A stretch of 64,000 bases of DNA from Nematostella vectensis. Taxonomy: Eukaryota; Cnidaria; Anthozoa; Actiniaria; Edwardsiidae. How positions within the stretch are numbered: the stretch's first letter is position 1; every line of letters begins with the position of its first letter. The position numbers were made by a program, and so were the translations under genes. Below the pieces are notes generated by a model. That model searched no databases, was not told the DNA's origin, and was given only the letters and a program-made list of their open reading frames with translations. The stretch is taken from assembly GCF_932526225.1 (NCBI RefSeq), contig NC_064041.1, positions 5,328,046 through 5,392,045 on the forward strand, in the 5' to 3' direction. Positions 1 through 11,582 of the stretch are shown here, piece after piece.

Positions 1-469
1 TCTGAAACCCTTTTCCCGGATACATAGGATAGGCACTTACACAGGGTCACAGCCGTAAAATGCAAAAAAGAAAACTGAAGTTTATAAAATGGAGCCTTAG
101 TAAAAACTTGTATCATTCACCTGCCATTAGCAAATAGCTTACCATTAACTGTCGACTTGTATCTTCATATACATACATAAAGTGTTAAACCACACTTTAG
201 TATTCTCTGCTAATGTTCAGCGTGTTTGACTAAGAGTGATCTCAGCCTCTTTTCAAACCACAAACCTTTTTTTATATCTATACCATTAATTCAGATAACG
301 TCTTCTTCCGGTAACACTCTCGTTTCGCACTCTCATTTCGGTCTTTAAAAAAAACGGACGCAAAAAGGCACATAAAACTAACCCCTGTGTACTGATTCTA
401 AATCGACAGATACTCTAGCTACGAATAGTACAATGGGCTAAAAGGGCAATGGAATGATCTGAAAGGAAA

Positions 470-1145
470 GAGGAATGGGCAAAGAAGAATTTATATCCAT
501 GAAATACAGTCTTAACCTCTTTGTGTTTTTTAACACGGTTTACAAGATTAAATAAACTTTACCGAGAAAGTGTATTTGTTTTGACTACGCCATGAGGAGC
601 CCCAGAGGGGAGAAGACCTCCTTTCCGATTTCATGTTATTTGAGGTGATTTCACTGAGGATTGACCCAAACAAAATATGGTACGCACTTAATATTGACTT
701 ATGCTGTTTACGACTACGAAAATTCGTCAATTTGAAGTTCTTTGAAGCATCCCGGCCGAAGCTATAAGATAGCGCCGAAGGATGTGAGGACGCTTGCCGG
801 CGATTCAGTTTCGATCAAATGGTTTTAAGCAGATCGGGTTGCCTGGAACAGGGCTAGAACGGAAGAAGTCTACGTCCTTTAAAGGTTTGGAGTAATCGGG
901 GAGATTTCAGCAAGTAGGGATTCCTTCAGACTTCTAAACGTACTTCCGGGAATCGACGAGGAGAGGGACCACGTTGATCCCAACCCATGCTCGAAACACT
1001 GGCACAGAATAAAGTAAAAGCGAAAGTGAAATTGCTTTCGGTAAAGATCGAAAAGCTAGAGAGAAATTGGGTGGACAAGAGTTTGGTATTGTAGCAATCA
1101 GCTGACAAATAATCACTTATCCTTAATAATTATATATTTTTTGTT
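470..1145. other. Unique-looking spacer in copy A
   Basis: No gene, RNA or inverted repeat recognised. It is absent from copy B. Confidence 0.5.
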
Positions 1146-4100
1146 CTATTTTGTTTTGGGCGGCACGCCTTGAAGACTTCATCTGAAACATATTGCTGAA
1201 TAAAATGATGGTTGAAGGCTTTCATAGAAAGTGATGGTTGAAGGTTTTCATAGAAAGTGCTCAATATTGCTGAATATATTTTTTTATATAGGAGGTTGAA
1301 ATATGCTTTGTTCTCGCTCCTGTTCTGGGCGGCACGCCTTGAAGACTTCATCTGAATATTGCTAGATATATTTTTTTCATATAGGAGGTTATGTAATGTG
1401 CTTTGTTCTCACTGTTGTTTTGGGCGGCACGCCTTGAAGACTTCATCTGAAATATATTGCTGGATATATTTTTTTCATATAGGAGGTTGTGCAATGTGCT
1501 ATATCTTCTCACTTTTGTTTTGGCGGCACGCCTTGAAGACTTCATCTGAAACATATTGCTGAATATATTTCTTTATATAGAAGGTTGTGTAATGTGCTTT
1601 ATGTTCTCACTGTTGTTTTGGGGGGCACGCCTTGAAAACTTCATCTGAAATATATTGCTGGATATATTTTTTTCATATAGGAGGTTGTGCAATGTGCTTT
1701 ATCTTCTCACTTTTGTTTTGGCGGCACGCCTTGAAGACTTTATCTGAAACATATTGCTGAATATATTTCTTCATATAGGAGGTTGTGTAATGTGCTTTAT
1801 GTTCTCACTGTTGTTTTGGGCGGCACGCCTTGAAGACTTCATGTGAAACATATTGCTGAATATATTTTTTCATATAAGAGGTTGTGATGTGCTTTATGTT
1901 CTCACTGTTGTTTTGGGCGGCACGCCTTGAAGACTTTATCTGAAACATATTGCTGAATATATTTTTTTCATATAGGAGGTTGTAAAGTGCTTTATGTTCT
2001 CACTGTTGTTTAGGGCGGCACGCCTTGAAGACTTCATCTGAAACATATTGCTGGATATATTTTTTCATATAGGAGGTTGTGTAATGTGCTTTATGTTCTC
2101 ACTGTTGTTTTTGGGCGGCACGCCTTGAAGACTTCTTCTGAAACACATTGGCTGAATATATTTTTTCATATAGGAGGTTGTGATGTGCTTTATGTTCTCA
2201 CTATTGTTTTGGGCGGCACGCCTTGAAGACTTCATCTGAAACATATTGCTGAATATATTTTTTCATATAGGAGGTTGTAAAGTGTTTTATGTTCTCACTG
2301 TTGTTTTGGGCGGCACGCCTTGAAGACTTCATCTGCAATATATTGCTGGATATATATATTTTTTCATATAGGAGGTTGTGCAATGTGCTTTATGTTCTCA
2401 CTGCTGTTTTGGGCGGCACGCCTTGAAGACTTCATCTGAAACTTATTGGTGAATATTGTTTTTCATATAGAAGGTTGTGTAATGTGCTTCATGTTCTCAC
2501 TGTTGTTTTGGGCGGCACGCTTTGAAGAATTCATCTGAAACATATTGCTGAATATATTTTTTCATATAGGAGGTTGTGTAATGTGCTTTATGTTCTCACT
2601 GTTGTTTTGGGCGGCACGCCTTGAAGACTTCATCTGAAACATATTGCTGAATATTTTTTTCATATAGGAAGTTGTGATGTGCTTTATGTTCTCACTGTTG
2701 TTTTGGGCGGCACGCCTTGAAGACTTAATCTGAAACATATTCCTGAATATGTTTTTTCATATTGGAGGTTGTGTAATTTTCTTTATGTTCTCACTGTTGT
2801 TTTGGGCGGCGCGGCTTGAAGACTTCATCTGAAACATATTGCTGGATATATTTTTTCATATAGGAGGTTGTGCAATGTTCTTTATGTTCTCACTGTTGTT
2901 TTGGGCGGCACGCCTTGAAGACTTCATCTGAAACATATTGCTGCATATATTTTTTTCATATAGGAGGTTGTGTAATGTGCTTTATGTTCTCACTGTTGTT
3001 TTGGGCGGCACGCCTTGAAGACTTCATCTGAAATATATTGCTGGATATATTTTTTTCATATAGGAGGTTGTGCAATGTGCTATATCTTCTCACTTTTGTT
3101 TTGGCGGTACGCCTTGAAGACTTCATCTGAAACATATTGCTGAATATATTTCTTTATATAGGAGGTTGTGTAATGTGCTTTATGTTCTCACTGTTGTTTT
3201 GGGGGGCACGCCTTGAAGACTTCATCTGAAATATATTGCTGGATATATTTTTTTCATATAGGAGGTTGTGCAATGTGCTTTATCTTCTCACTTTTGTTTT
3301 GGCGGCACGCCTTGAAGACTTTATCTGAAACATATTGCTGAATATATTTCTTCATATAGGAGGTTGTGTAATGTGCTTTATGTTCTCACTGTTGTTTTGG
3401 GCGGCACGCCTTGAAGACTTCATGTGAAACATATTGCTGAATATATTTTTTCATATAAGAGGTTGTGATGTGCTTTATGTTCTCACTGTTGTTTTGGGCG
3501 GCACGCCTTGAAGACTTTATCTGAAACATATTGCTGAATATATTTTTTTCATATAGGAGGTTGTAAAGTGCTTTATGTTCTCACTGTTGTTTTGGGCGGC
3601 ACGCCTTGAAGACTTCATCTGAAATATATTGCTGGATATATTTTTTTCATATAGGAGGTTGTGCAATGTGCTTTATGTTCTCACTGTTGTTTTGGGCGGC
3701 ACGCCTTGAAGACTTCATCTGAAACTTATTGGTGAATATTGTTTTTCATATAGGAGGTTGTGTAATGTGCTTCATGTTCTCACTGTTGTTTTGGGCGGAA
3801 CGCTTTGAAGAATTCATCTGAAACATATTGCTGAATATATTTTTTTATATAGGAGGTTGTGTAATGTGCTTTATGTTCTCACTGTTGTTTTGGGCGGCAC
3901 GCCTTGAAGACTTCATCTGAAACATATTCCTGAATATGTTTTTTCATATTGGAGGTTGTGTAATTTTCTTTATGTTCTCACTGTTGTTTTGGGCGGCGCG
4001 GCTTGAAGACTTCATCTGAAACATATTGCTGGATATATTTTTTCATATAGGAGGTTGTGCAATGTTCTTTATGTTCTCACTGTTGTTTTGGGTGGCACGC

Positions 4101-6290
4101 CTTGAAGACTTCATCTGAAACATATTGCTGAATATATTTTTTTCATATAGGAGGTTGTGTAATGTGCTTTATGTTCTCTCTGTTGTTTTGGTCGGCACGC
4201 CTTATAGACTTCATCTGAAACATATTGCTGAATATATTTTTTATATAGGAGGTTGTGCAATGTTCTTTATGTTCTCACTGTTGTTTTGGGCGGCACGCCT
4301 TGAAGACTTCATCTGAAACATATTGCTGAATATATTTTTTTCATATAGGAGGTTGTGTAATGTGCTTTATGTTCTCACTGTTGTTTTGGGCGGCACGCCT
4401 TGAAGACTTTATCTGAAACATATTGCTGAATATATTTTTTTCATATAGGAGGTTGTAAAGTGCTTTATGTTCTCACTGTTATTTTGGGCGGCACGCCTTG
4501 AAGACTTCATCTGAAATATATTGCTGGATATATTTTTTTCATATAGGAGGTTGTGCAATGTGCTTTATGTTCTCACTGTTGTTTTGGGCGGCACGCCTTG
4601 AAGACTTCATCTGAAACTTATTGGTGAGTATTGTTTTTCATATAGGAGGTTGTGTAATGTGCTTCATGTTCTCACTGTTGTTTTGGGCGGCACGCTTTGA
4701 AGAATTCATCTGAAACATATTGCTGAATATATTTTTTCATATAGGAAGTTGTGATGTGCTTTATGTTCTCACTGTTGTTTTGGGCGGCACGCCTTGAAGA
4801 CTTCATCTGAAACATATTCCTGAATATGTTTTTTCATATAGGAGGTTGTGTAATTTTCTTTATGTTCTCACTGTTGTTTTGGGCGGCGCGGCTTGAAGAC
4901 TTCATCTGAAACATATTGCTGGATATATTTTTTCATATAGGAGGTTGTGTAATGTGCTTTATGTTCTCACTGTTGTTTTGGGTGGCACGCCTTGAAGACT
5001 TCATCTGAAACATATTGCTGAATATATTTTTTCATATAGGAGGTTGTGTAATTTTCTTTATGTTCTCACTCTTGTTTTGGGCGGCGCGGCTTGAAGACTT
5101 CATCTGAAACATATTGCTGGATATATTTTTTCATATAGGAGGTTGTGTAATGTGCTTTATGTTCTCACTGTTGTTTTGGGTGGCACGCCTTGAAGACTTC
5201 ATCTGAAACATATTGCTGAATATATTTTTTTCATATAGGAGGTTGTGTAATGTGCTTTATGTTCTCTCTGTTGTTTTGGTCGGCACGCCTTATAGACTTC
5301 ATCTGAAACATATTGCTGGATATATTTTTTATATAGGAGGTTGTGCAATGTTCTTTATGTTCTCACTGTTGTTTTGGGCGGCACGCCTTGAAGACTTCAT
5401 CTGAAACATATTGCTGAATATATTTTTTTCATATAGGAGGTTGTGTAATGTGCTTTATGTTCTCACTGTTGTTTTAGGCGGCACGCCTTGAAGACTTTAT
5501 CTGAAACCTATTGCTGGATATATTTTTTTCATATAGGAGGTTGTGTAATGTGCTTTATGTTCTCACTGTTGTTTTGGGTGGCACGCCTTGAAGACTTCAT
5601 CTGAAACATATTGCTGGATATATTTTTTCATATAGAAGGTTGTGTAATGTTCTTTATGTTCTCACTGTTGTTTTGGGCGGCACGCCTTTAAGACTTCATC
5701 TGAAACATATTGCTGAATATATTTTTTTCATGTAGGAGGTTGTGATGTGCTTTATGTTCTCACTGTTGTTTTGGGCGGCACGCCTTGAAGACTTTATCTG
5801 AAACATATTGCTGAATATGTTGTTTCATATAGGAGGTTGTGTAATGTTTTTTATGTTTTCACTGTTGTTTTGGGCGGCACGGCTTGAAGATTTCATCTGA
5901 AACATATTGCTGGATATATTTTTTTCATATAGGAGGTTGTGCAATGTTCTTTATGTTCTCACTGTTGTTTTGGGCGGCACGCCTTGAAGACTTCATCTGA
6001 AACATATTGCTGAATATATTTTTTCATATAGGAGGTTGTAATGTGCTTTATAGTTTCTCTGTTGTTTTGTGCTGCAAGCCTTGAAGACTTCATCTGAGAC
6101 ATATTGCTGGATATATTTTTTTCATATAGGAGGTTGTAATGTGCTTTATGGTTTCTCTGTTGTTTTGTGCTGCAAGCCTTGAAGACTTTACCCTGGTTCC
6201 AGAGCATCTCTATTTAGTGGCCAGCGAGGTGTCAACCTCTCGTGGCTCTGGGACCAGGGTATGAAGACTTCAGCTAAAACATAATTGCTA
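1146..6290 (+). repeat. Minisatellite, 94-100 bp unit, about 50 copies, with higher-order structure
   Basis: Each unit holds CACGCCTTGAAGACTTCATC, then TGAAACATATTGCTGAATAT, a T-rich run, CATATAGGAGGTTGTG and TTCTCACTGTTGTTTTGGGC. Variants recur in blocks: CTTATTGGTGAATATTG at about 2448, 3724 and 4616; GCGCGGCTTGAAG at about 2810, 3997, 4887 and 5092; the CTATATCTTCTC variant at about 1498 and 3080. Blocks of many units have therefore been duplicated together. ORFs inside are by-products of the repeat. Confidence 0.95.
6189..6261. mobile_element. 73 bp MITE, TIR TACCCTGGTTCCAGAG, 9 bp target duplication
   Basis: The inverted ends are TACCCTGGTTCCAGAG and CTCTGGGACCAGGGTA. The flanks are TGAAGACTT on both sides (6180-6188, 6262-6270). 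Neighbouring minisatellite units show the uninterrupted site with one TGAAGACTT. A 9 bp duplication suggests a Mutator-like transposase acted in trans; this is inference. Confidence 0.85.
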
Positions 6291-7266
6291 TGATTTAAAA
6301 CCTGCAAATGAGATGTGAAGCAGTTATCCAAACTAATAGCCAATCAAGGTATATGTAAATACTGTACTGTATGTATTTATGACCATTTCATTTTCGCTAC
6401 TTTCAAAACAACAGCTCAATGCAGTGTTTTAAAAGATTTGCAATACGGTTGACTATATACATCACAAAGGGAATATCCACAATGACATCAAATCTAATAA
6501 CGTTTTTGTCGAGGAGCGGGAAGGGCAAAACTGCCCTGTTATAATCGACTTCGAGAAAAGCTGCCGCAAGCACTCTGAAGCCCCATCATGAGAGAAGCTT
6601 ACCACCGCCGAATATACGGGCCAGAAGTTCGAGTCCCTGGCAGCAAGAATACCAACGCCATTGATGTGTTTTTAGTGGGATTTATGTTGATGACTACTAA
6701 ATTGGGTTTTAAAAAGGATGCTACAAGTTTTTCTGCTAGAAAAAGACCATCACTCAGTGACCTTAGAGGAAAGATTAGAAAGAATGTGTAGCCTGGACAA
6801 ATATAAATTTGTAAGAAAGAAATTAAGCTTGTATGCTTTTTGCGCAGCTGGCGGTTTTATTTGGTCTCGGAGTAGCTGTTCGTTCGGTACTCGTATAGTT
6901 GTTGTTTGGTAACCCATAAAAATCTAACCACGGCAGGCTAACCATCCAATCGTGCTAGGGTAAATAGCCTTTCGTTTTTAACTTTTTCTTCGGCTTTAGC
7001 AAAGGATTGAAATTAAGATAATTGACTATATTTATAAGTGTCTATGCCCATGAGCGAAGAGTGGCGAGTTTGGAGTTAGGAACACATATCGTACTCCAGG
7101 CTCCGTGACGTTGAAAGATATAAGCAGTAGTTGTGTTATACGACCCCGCTTGTGCTGACAGACTTATACACCTTTTGACCACTAATCCCATGCTAAGGTG
7201 TATTTTTGCACGCCTAAAATAGGTGTACAAAACCATTTCAGGCCGGCTGGGGCTCCTCATGAATGT
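6291..7266. other. Spacer after the 98 bp array
   Basis: No recognisable gene. Short ORFs at 6588-6912 have no domain-like features. Confidence 0.5.
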
Positions 7267-7458
7267 CAAAATCTATCAAAATTCAGATTAGAGCTGAGCC
7301 AATTGCAATCGCAGAGCACTGGTAAACAGGTAGTTTGTCCTCTCTTCCCTGAGTCGCTTTCATTGTTTAAGAAAAAGTAAACCCGTTTACGTGACTAAAG
7401 CATAAGTAAAAAGAAAAGCAATTTGTATGAGTCTTATGTAAGATGTCATGTTTCATGG

Positions 7459-7621
7459 CAGCGGCGTAGCCAGGATTTTTAACAGGGGGAGGGGGGGGGG
7501 GGCAAAAGGCACTTTCAAGGAATTTTCTCCTTTATTTTAGATGTCTCATACATTTACTGTTTTTTTGGCTGCTAAAAGGGGGGCCCGGGCCCCCTAGGCC
7601 ACCCCCCTGGCTACGCCCCTG
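7459..7621. mobile_element. MITE with GGCGTAGCCAGG ends, 163 bp
   Basis: The inverted ends are CAGCGGCGTAGCCAGG and CCTGGCTACGCCCCTG, and the flanks carry CATGG on both sides. Copy B has the empty site (GTGTCATGGCGTTG, about 15018). It contains a G run and ACATTTACTGTTTTTTTGGC, as in the related copy at 9304. Confidence 0.8.
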
Positions 7622-8291
7622 CATGGCGTTGCTTAAGTGTCATTAGCGGAAAAAGTGATCTCGATCATCGCTTGAAGTCACTGTCCAATATTTTTAAAGC
7701 CCCAAATGGGCGCTGCTTCTATGTCATTGGAATTTTCCGTTTGGCCACGCTTTTGTTTGAGCCTTTATTTTTTATTGTTTCAAATTTACGCTTTTATGAC
7801 CAAGGGACCCCTAATGGACTCGTAATGTCCCTTTTAAACAGGAACTCCTAATAGAGACTTCAGCTGTGAATTACAATATATTCTACCGATAACTTAACTC
7901 GACTGTTACCCACCGCCGTCATTATTTTCACTTATGCCATGGTTATCAGAACCTGTAGGTTTAGACAATAATGTCTTGGTGATAATTCTTAGAAACGATA
8001 TTCGATAAAAAAACTGAAGTGAGGCACGTTTTTGACCCATAGATCCGACTGATATAGTCAGTCATTGCACGTTCAGCTAAAGTCTTCTCTACTGGCACTG
8101 AAGGTGTTTAGAAATAAAAAAAAATAACGAAAAAGAAATTATAACCTAAAGTTTGGTCATTTAGTTTTAGCATTTTCCAATATCTGACAGTTCGCCGGCT
8201 GAAAGCCGCCTCTTTCAAAACAAAAAGGCTGGTTTAACCGCGTGGTACTGGAACTTGTCTTGCGTTTTTCAGTACTGGCATGTGATGGCAT

Positions 8292-8651
8292 TACCCTGGG
8301 TACCAGAGCCTCCAGACTTCTCTCGCCCAGTGACGCTCAGCCAAAATGCCGTGACGAGCGAAGCGAGGAGGCTCTGGGCGGGCGAGAAGCTTTTTCCAGT
8401 TCCAGTCTCGATTTACATGCCTAAACCGGTTTTGCGGGTATGACGTCAGTCACACAACACGAGAGCTGTAAACTTTCAAAGTTTTTTTTATTGTTGTTAT
8501 TTTCATACTCAAGTGATTAAAAGTATCGCCGAATGGCCCATGGATACATTTTCCTGCAATAATTTATGTCATATCTGCAACAACACTTCTTTAGGTAAGT
8601 TTAATTTGTTAAATGACGAGAGAAGTCTGGAGGCTCTAGTACCTATGGTAG
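8292..8651. mobile_element. MITE of the TACCCTGG family, about 360 bp
   Basis: The left end TACCCTGGGTACCAGAGCCT continues CCAGACTTCTCTC, and the right end is its inverse (GAGAGAAGTCTGGAGGCTC, TAGTACCTATGGTA). The flanks TGATGGCAT and TAATGTCAT are a plausible decayed 9 bp duplication. It is absent from the matching place in copy B. Confidence 0.65.
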
Positions 8652-9298
8652 TAATGTCATGTTAATGTTCATCGTTCTAATCCTCAATGGGAGACTGGGG
8701 CAAGCAAGAGTGTTTCTTGGTTCTATTCAAAATGGCTGCCACGGAAAAGGAATGAGAAATACTTAAAATTTCTCAATTCAGATTCCGTTTAGCGTTCAAA
8801 TGAGGTATGCAATCTTCTTAAGGCAAGACCGGGCGAAAAACAAATGACAACATTTGAAGGCAAATCATATGTCTGATATGACATGGTTTTACCGCTACAC
8901 TCGTTTTTTATAAGAACATCCAATTTTTAGTTATTTATTTTTGGGGCAATTTAAGGCTGAAAATGTTCTCAACGATGTTCTTAAATAGTACTGTATATGA
9001 GAATAATACCCAATGAATTATTAGGAAGAGAATTACACAAATGATCAATAGCAATAATATCTAAAAGGTGTATTATTAACACAATTCGATTCTGCATTTT
9101 AGACCACATCGCACACTCAACTCAACATTTTTTTGCTATCTCAGCCTCTTCATGTTCTTAGCATGTTTGTAAAATTTGGTTAAATCTCAGGATGGACGTT
9201 CTTATAAAAAAGGTTCTAATAAAAAAATGTATTGCTTGATGACGTGAAATTGAGAGACTAAAATATAATTAATAATAGGATTTATCAATAAATCACAG

Positions 9299-9467
9299 TG
9301 GCGTAGCCAGGATTTTTAACAGGAGGAGGCCCAAAAGGTCCTTTCAAGACATTTTCTTCTGTGTTTTAGATAATGTCTCATACATTTACTGTATTTTTGG
9401 CTGCTAGAAGGGGGGGGGGGGGGGGGGGGGCGGGCCCCCTGGGCCATCCCCTTGGCCACGCCCTGAA
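9299..9467. mobile_element. Second GGCGTAGCCAGG MITE, with G run
   Basis: This element resembles 7459-7621: GTGGCGTAGCCAGGATTTTT at the left, ACATTTACTGTATTTTTGGC in the middle, a G run of more than 20 bases, and GGCCACGCCCTG at the right. No clear target duplication was seen. Confidence 0.65.
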
Positions 9468-10232
9468 TCCGTAATAAAATAATGATGATGCCAAAAATAG
9501 CTCCCCTCCCCCCCCATCATTATGGCCACCATCGTCAAATCGTTGGGAAATTAGGCTAACACTACTTGGTGAAAATAATGAACAAGCACAATCGAGAACC
9601 CGCTAGCGAACACACGTACACCGTTCCATTCCACTTCGCTGCCACGCGAATCCAATAAAACATTTGACTTATGTGATTTGCGATTCCTTATCTTTTATGA
9701 TTTAGGAGCCAGAAAACCACTTTATGTGCATACACTTTTCTCTAAGCGTTGAGCAGAAAAATGCTTAGTAATTTGGAAATAATCACCAGGCTTTGAAGTT
9801 TCTATTGATTATTTTTGAAACTGTTTTGATATACGCACGGAATACTTTGACATAGATCCGACCGATACAGTACCTGCCTTACTCATTTGACAAAGGCAAT
9901 AAAGATCGGTACATTTAAAAGATCGAATCAGCATTTTCAACCGTCCTGACTGATAACATAAAACGCATTATAGCTTACTAAAAGCACCACCCCTGGGCCT
10001 GACACCTATTTCTACTAAGTACTTTTAAAATCGCAATTAAAAAATCTCTCACGAAGGAAATAACCTAACCCTGATACCGGACTTAAAATGGTGAATAAAA
10101 AGTAAAACAATGCATGTCCCCTGACAATGAAGATCAAAAGAAAAAGAATGAGAGTTTTAAACTCTGTTTGTGCAAAATGATTTGTAGGTTAAAAGGAAAA
10201 AAAAATTGTAGTGACATGACATTTGGGTGCAT

Positions 10233-10553
10233 ACGGTTACTGTTTTACATCGTATTACCGCGCGAGGAGGAAAGCTACACGTTTTCAAAGCCTAGAATAG
10301 TATTTTGTACCTGAACTGGAGAATGGACTGGTAGGATTCCCTCGAGATGGATATCTCGTGGACGTAACCTTCCCCCGTTCTCTTACCTTGTTTTGATCAC
10401 ATGATTTGACGCGTTTCCCCGCTGGGTCTTAGCCCACCATCGATTTCCCTAATTGTCGAATTATCCTCCAATGCCATGCTTAGAATCGGGATAGGAGAAA
10501 CATGCCTTTGTTCCCCTTTTCTTAAGGTAGTAATTATGTTGGAACCAGTTTAA
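10233..10553. repeat. Highly conserved duplicate block, copy A
   Basis: Compared with 19309-19609, I count about five substitutions and one indel of about 20 bases, whereas flanking duplicated sequence is far more diverged. It has no long ORF. On the minus strand there is a consensus donor, CAAG|GTAAGAG, at 10386 in both copies, and a short palindrome CGAGATGGATATCTCG. Confidence 0.7.
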
Positions 10554-10589
10554 TAATATTGGTATCAGGTTGAAAGGAATCCTCTGTAA

Positions 10590-11582
10590 ATAATAATAAT
10601 AGTCTTTTTGTTTCCCGGGTCAAAAGGGAAGGAGAGGAAATTGCGGACTCTGAGTATTCTTAAGAATTTCCTGCCGATTTCAGAAAACTGGAGTGGAACG
10701 TGATCTAAATAAAAAGTGATAATCAAGTGATAATCAAAAGATATTACTGTAATACACTCTCTTTTTTATAAGAACACCTAGCTTGGGATCTCGACAGATA
10801 TTATTGGTTTTGATTTTTTTTTAGTATTTTTTCCGAACAATTTATTGAGTATTGTATTTTGGTATCCACTAAAATTAGAAACGTTTAGAACATTTCCAGC
10901 CTTATAATAGCCCCAAAATAAAAGGCCCAGCCTCAACCGAAAATTAAACGTTCTTTAAAAGGGAGTGTTCTTAAAGACAGCGTTGGCCGTTTTCTTAATT
11001 TGTATTTTTTTTCCTGACCCTGAGTCCGTCAATGATTGAGTTTTCATAAAAATTTGGCAGAGCCTTTTATTTTGGTATTATATTTGCTAAATCTACTGTG
11101 TAATACTGTAAGCATTTTGCTTTGCCTGATTCTATTATATTAATCGCTTTTTCAAAATGTAAAACAAAGTGTTCTCTTTTTGTGATTTTCTATTCAAAAA
11201 AATCATAAATCATTTCTTTTTATTTCCTTCTTTTACATCTGCCTTATTTTATTGACAAGATTTATTTCTTTATCTACTTTTCGTGATTACCATCTGTTAT
11301 CTAGTAGAGAATCGCAAACCTCGCAATTTAGGTTTCGAGGTCAGGTTATATGAGGATACAAGTAAAAGACGGAAAACGTTTGCATTGAAAAATAAGATCT
11401 ATGACATTTTTTCCCGCCTATGGCCGACCAAATGGTATTTTCACTTTAAAAACAAAAAATTGGCTATTTTGTTTGTAATTATAGTTTAATGAACCGTATT
11501 ATTGCTTGGGCCACCAGTAGACAATTTATCAAGAGGATTTGTGCCGAAACGATTTGTACAGCGGTGAAATGAGGCTACTCGT
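10590..11582. other. AT-rich spacer
   Basis: No gene seen. A 68-codon ORF at 11283-11489 lacks recognisable features. Confidence 0.5.

Larger units (their letters stand above)
1..10590 (+). repeat. Segmental duplication copy A
   Basis: Blocks of this region recur in the same order and orientation at 14110-19625. Examples are 1-460 with 14110-14820, 7267-7440 with 14857-15010, 7848-8080 with 16570-16820, 9917-9985 with 17719-17785 and 10065-10553 with 19104-19609. Most blocks look roughly 80-90% identical. Copy A alone holds the 98 bp array, two GGCGTAGCC elements and a TACCCTGG element. Confidence 0.85.

Noticed and set aside
1146-6290. ATAGGAGGTTGTGTAATG in most units, like a bacterial ribosome site and start
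   Set aside because: It is a coincidence of the repeat unit in a eukaryotic genome. The frames are short and degenerate with the repeat.
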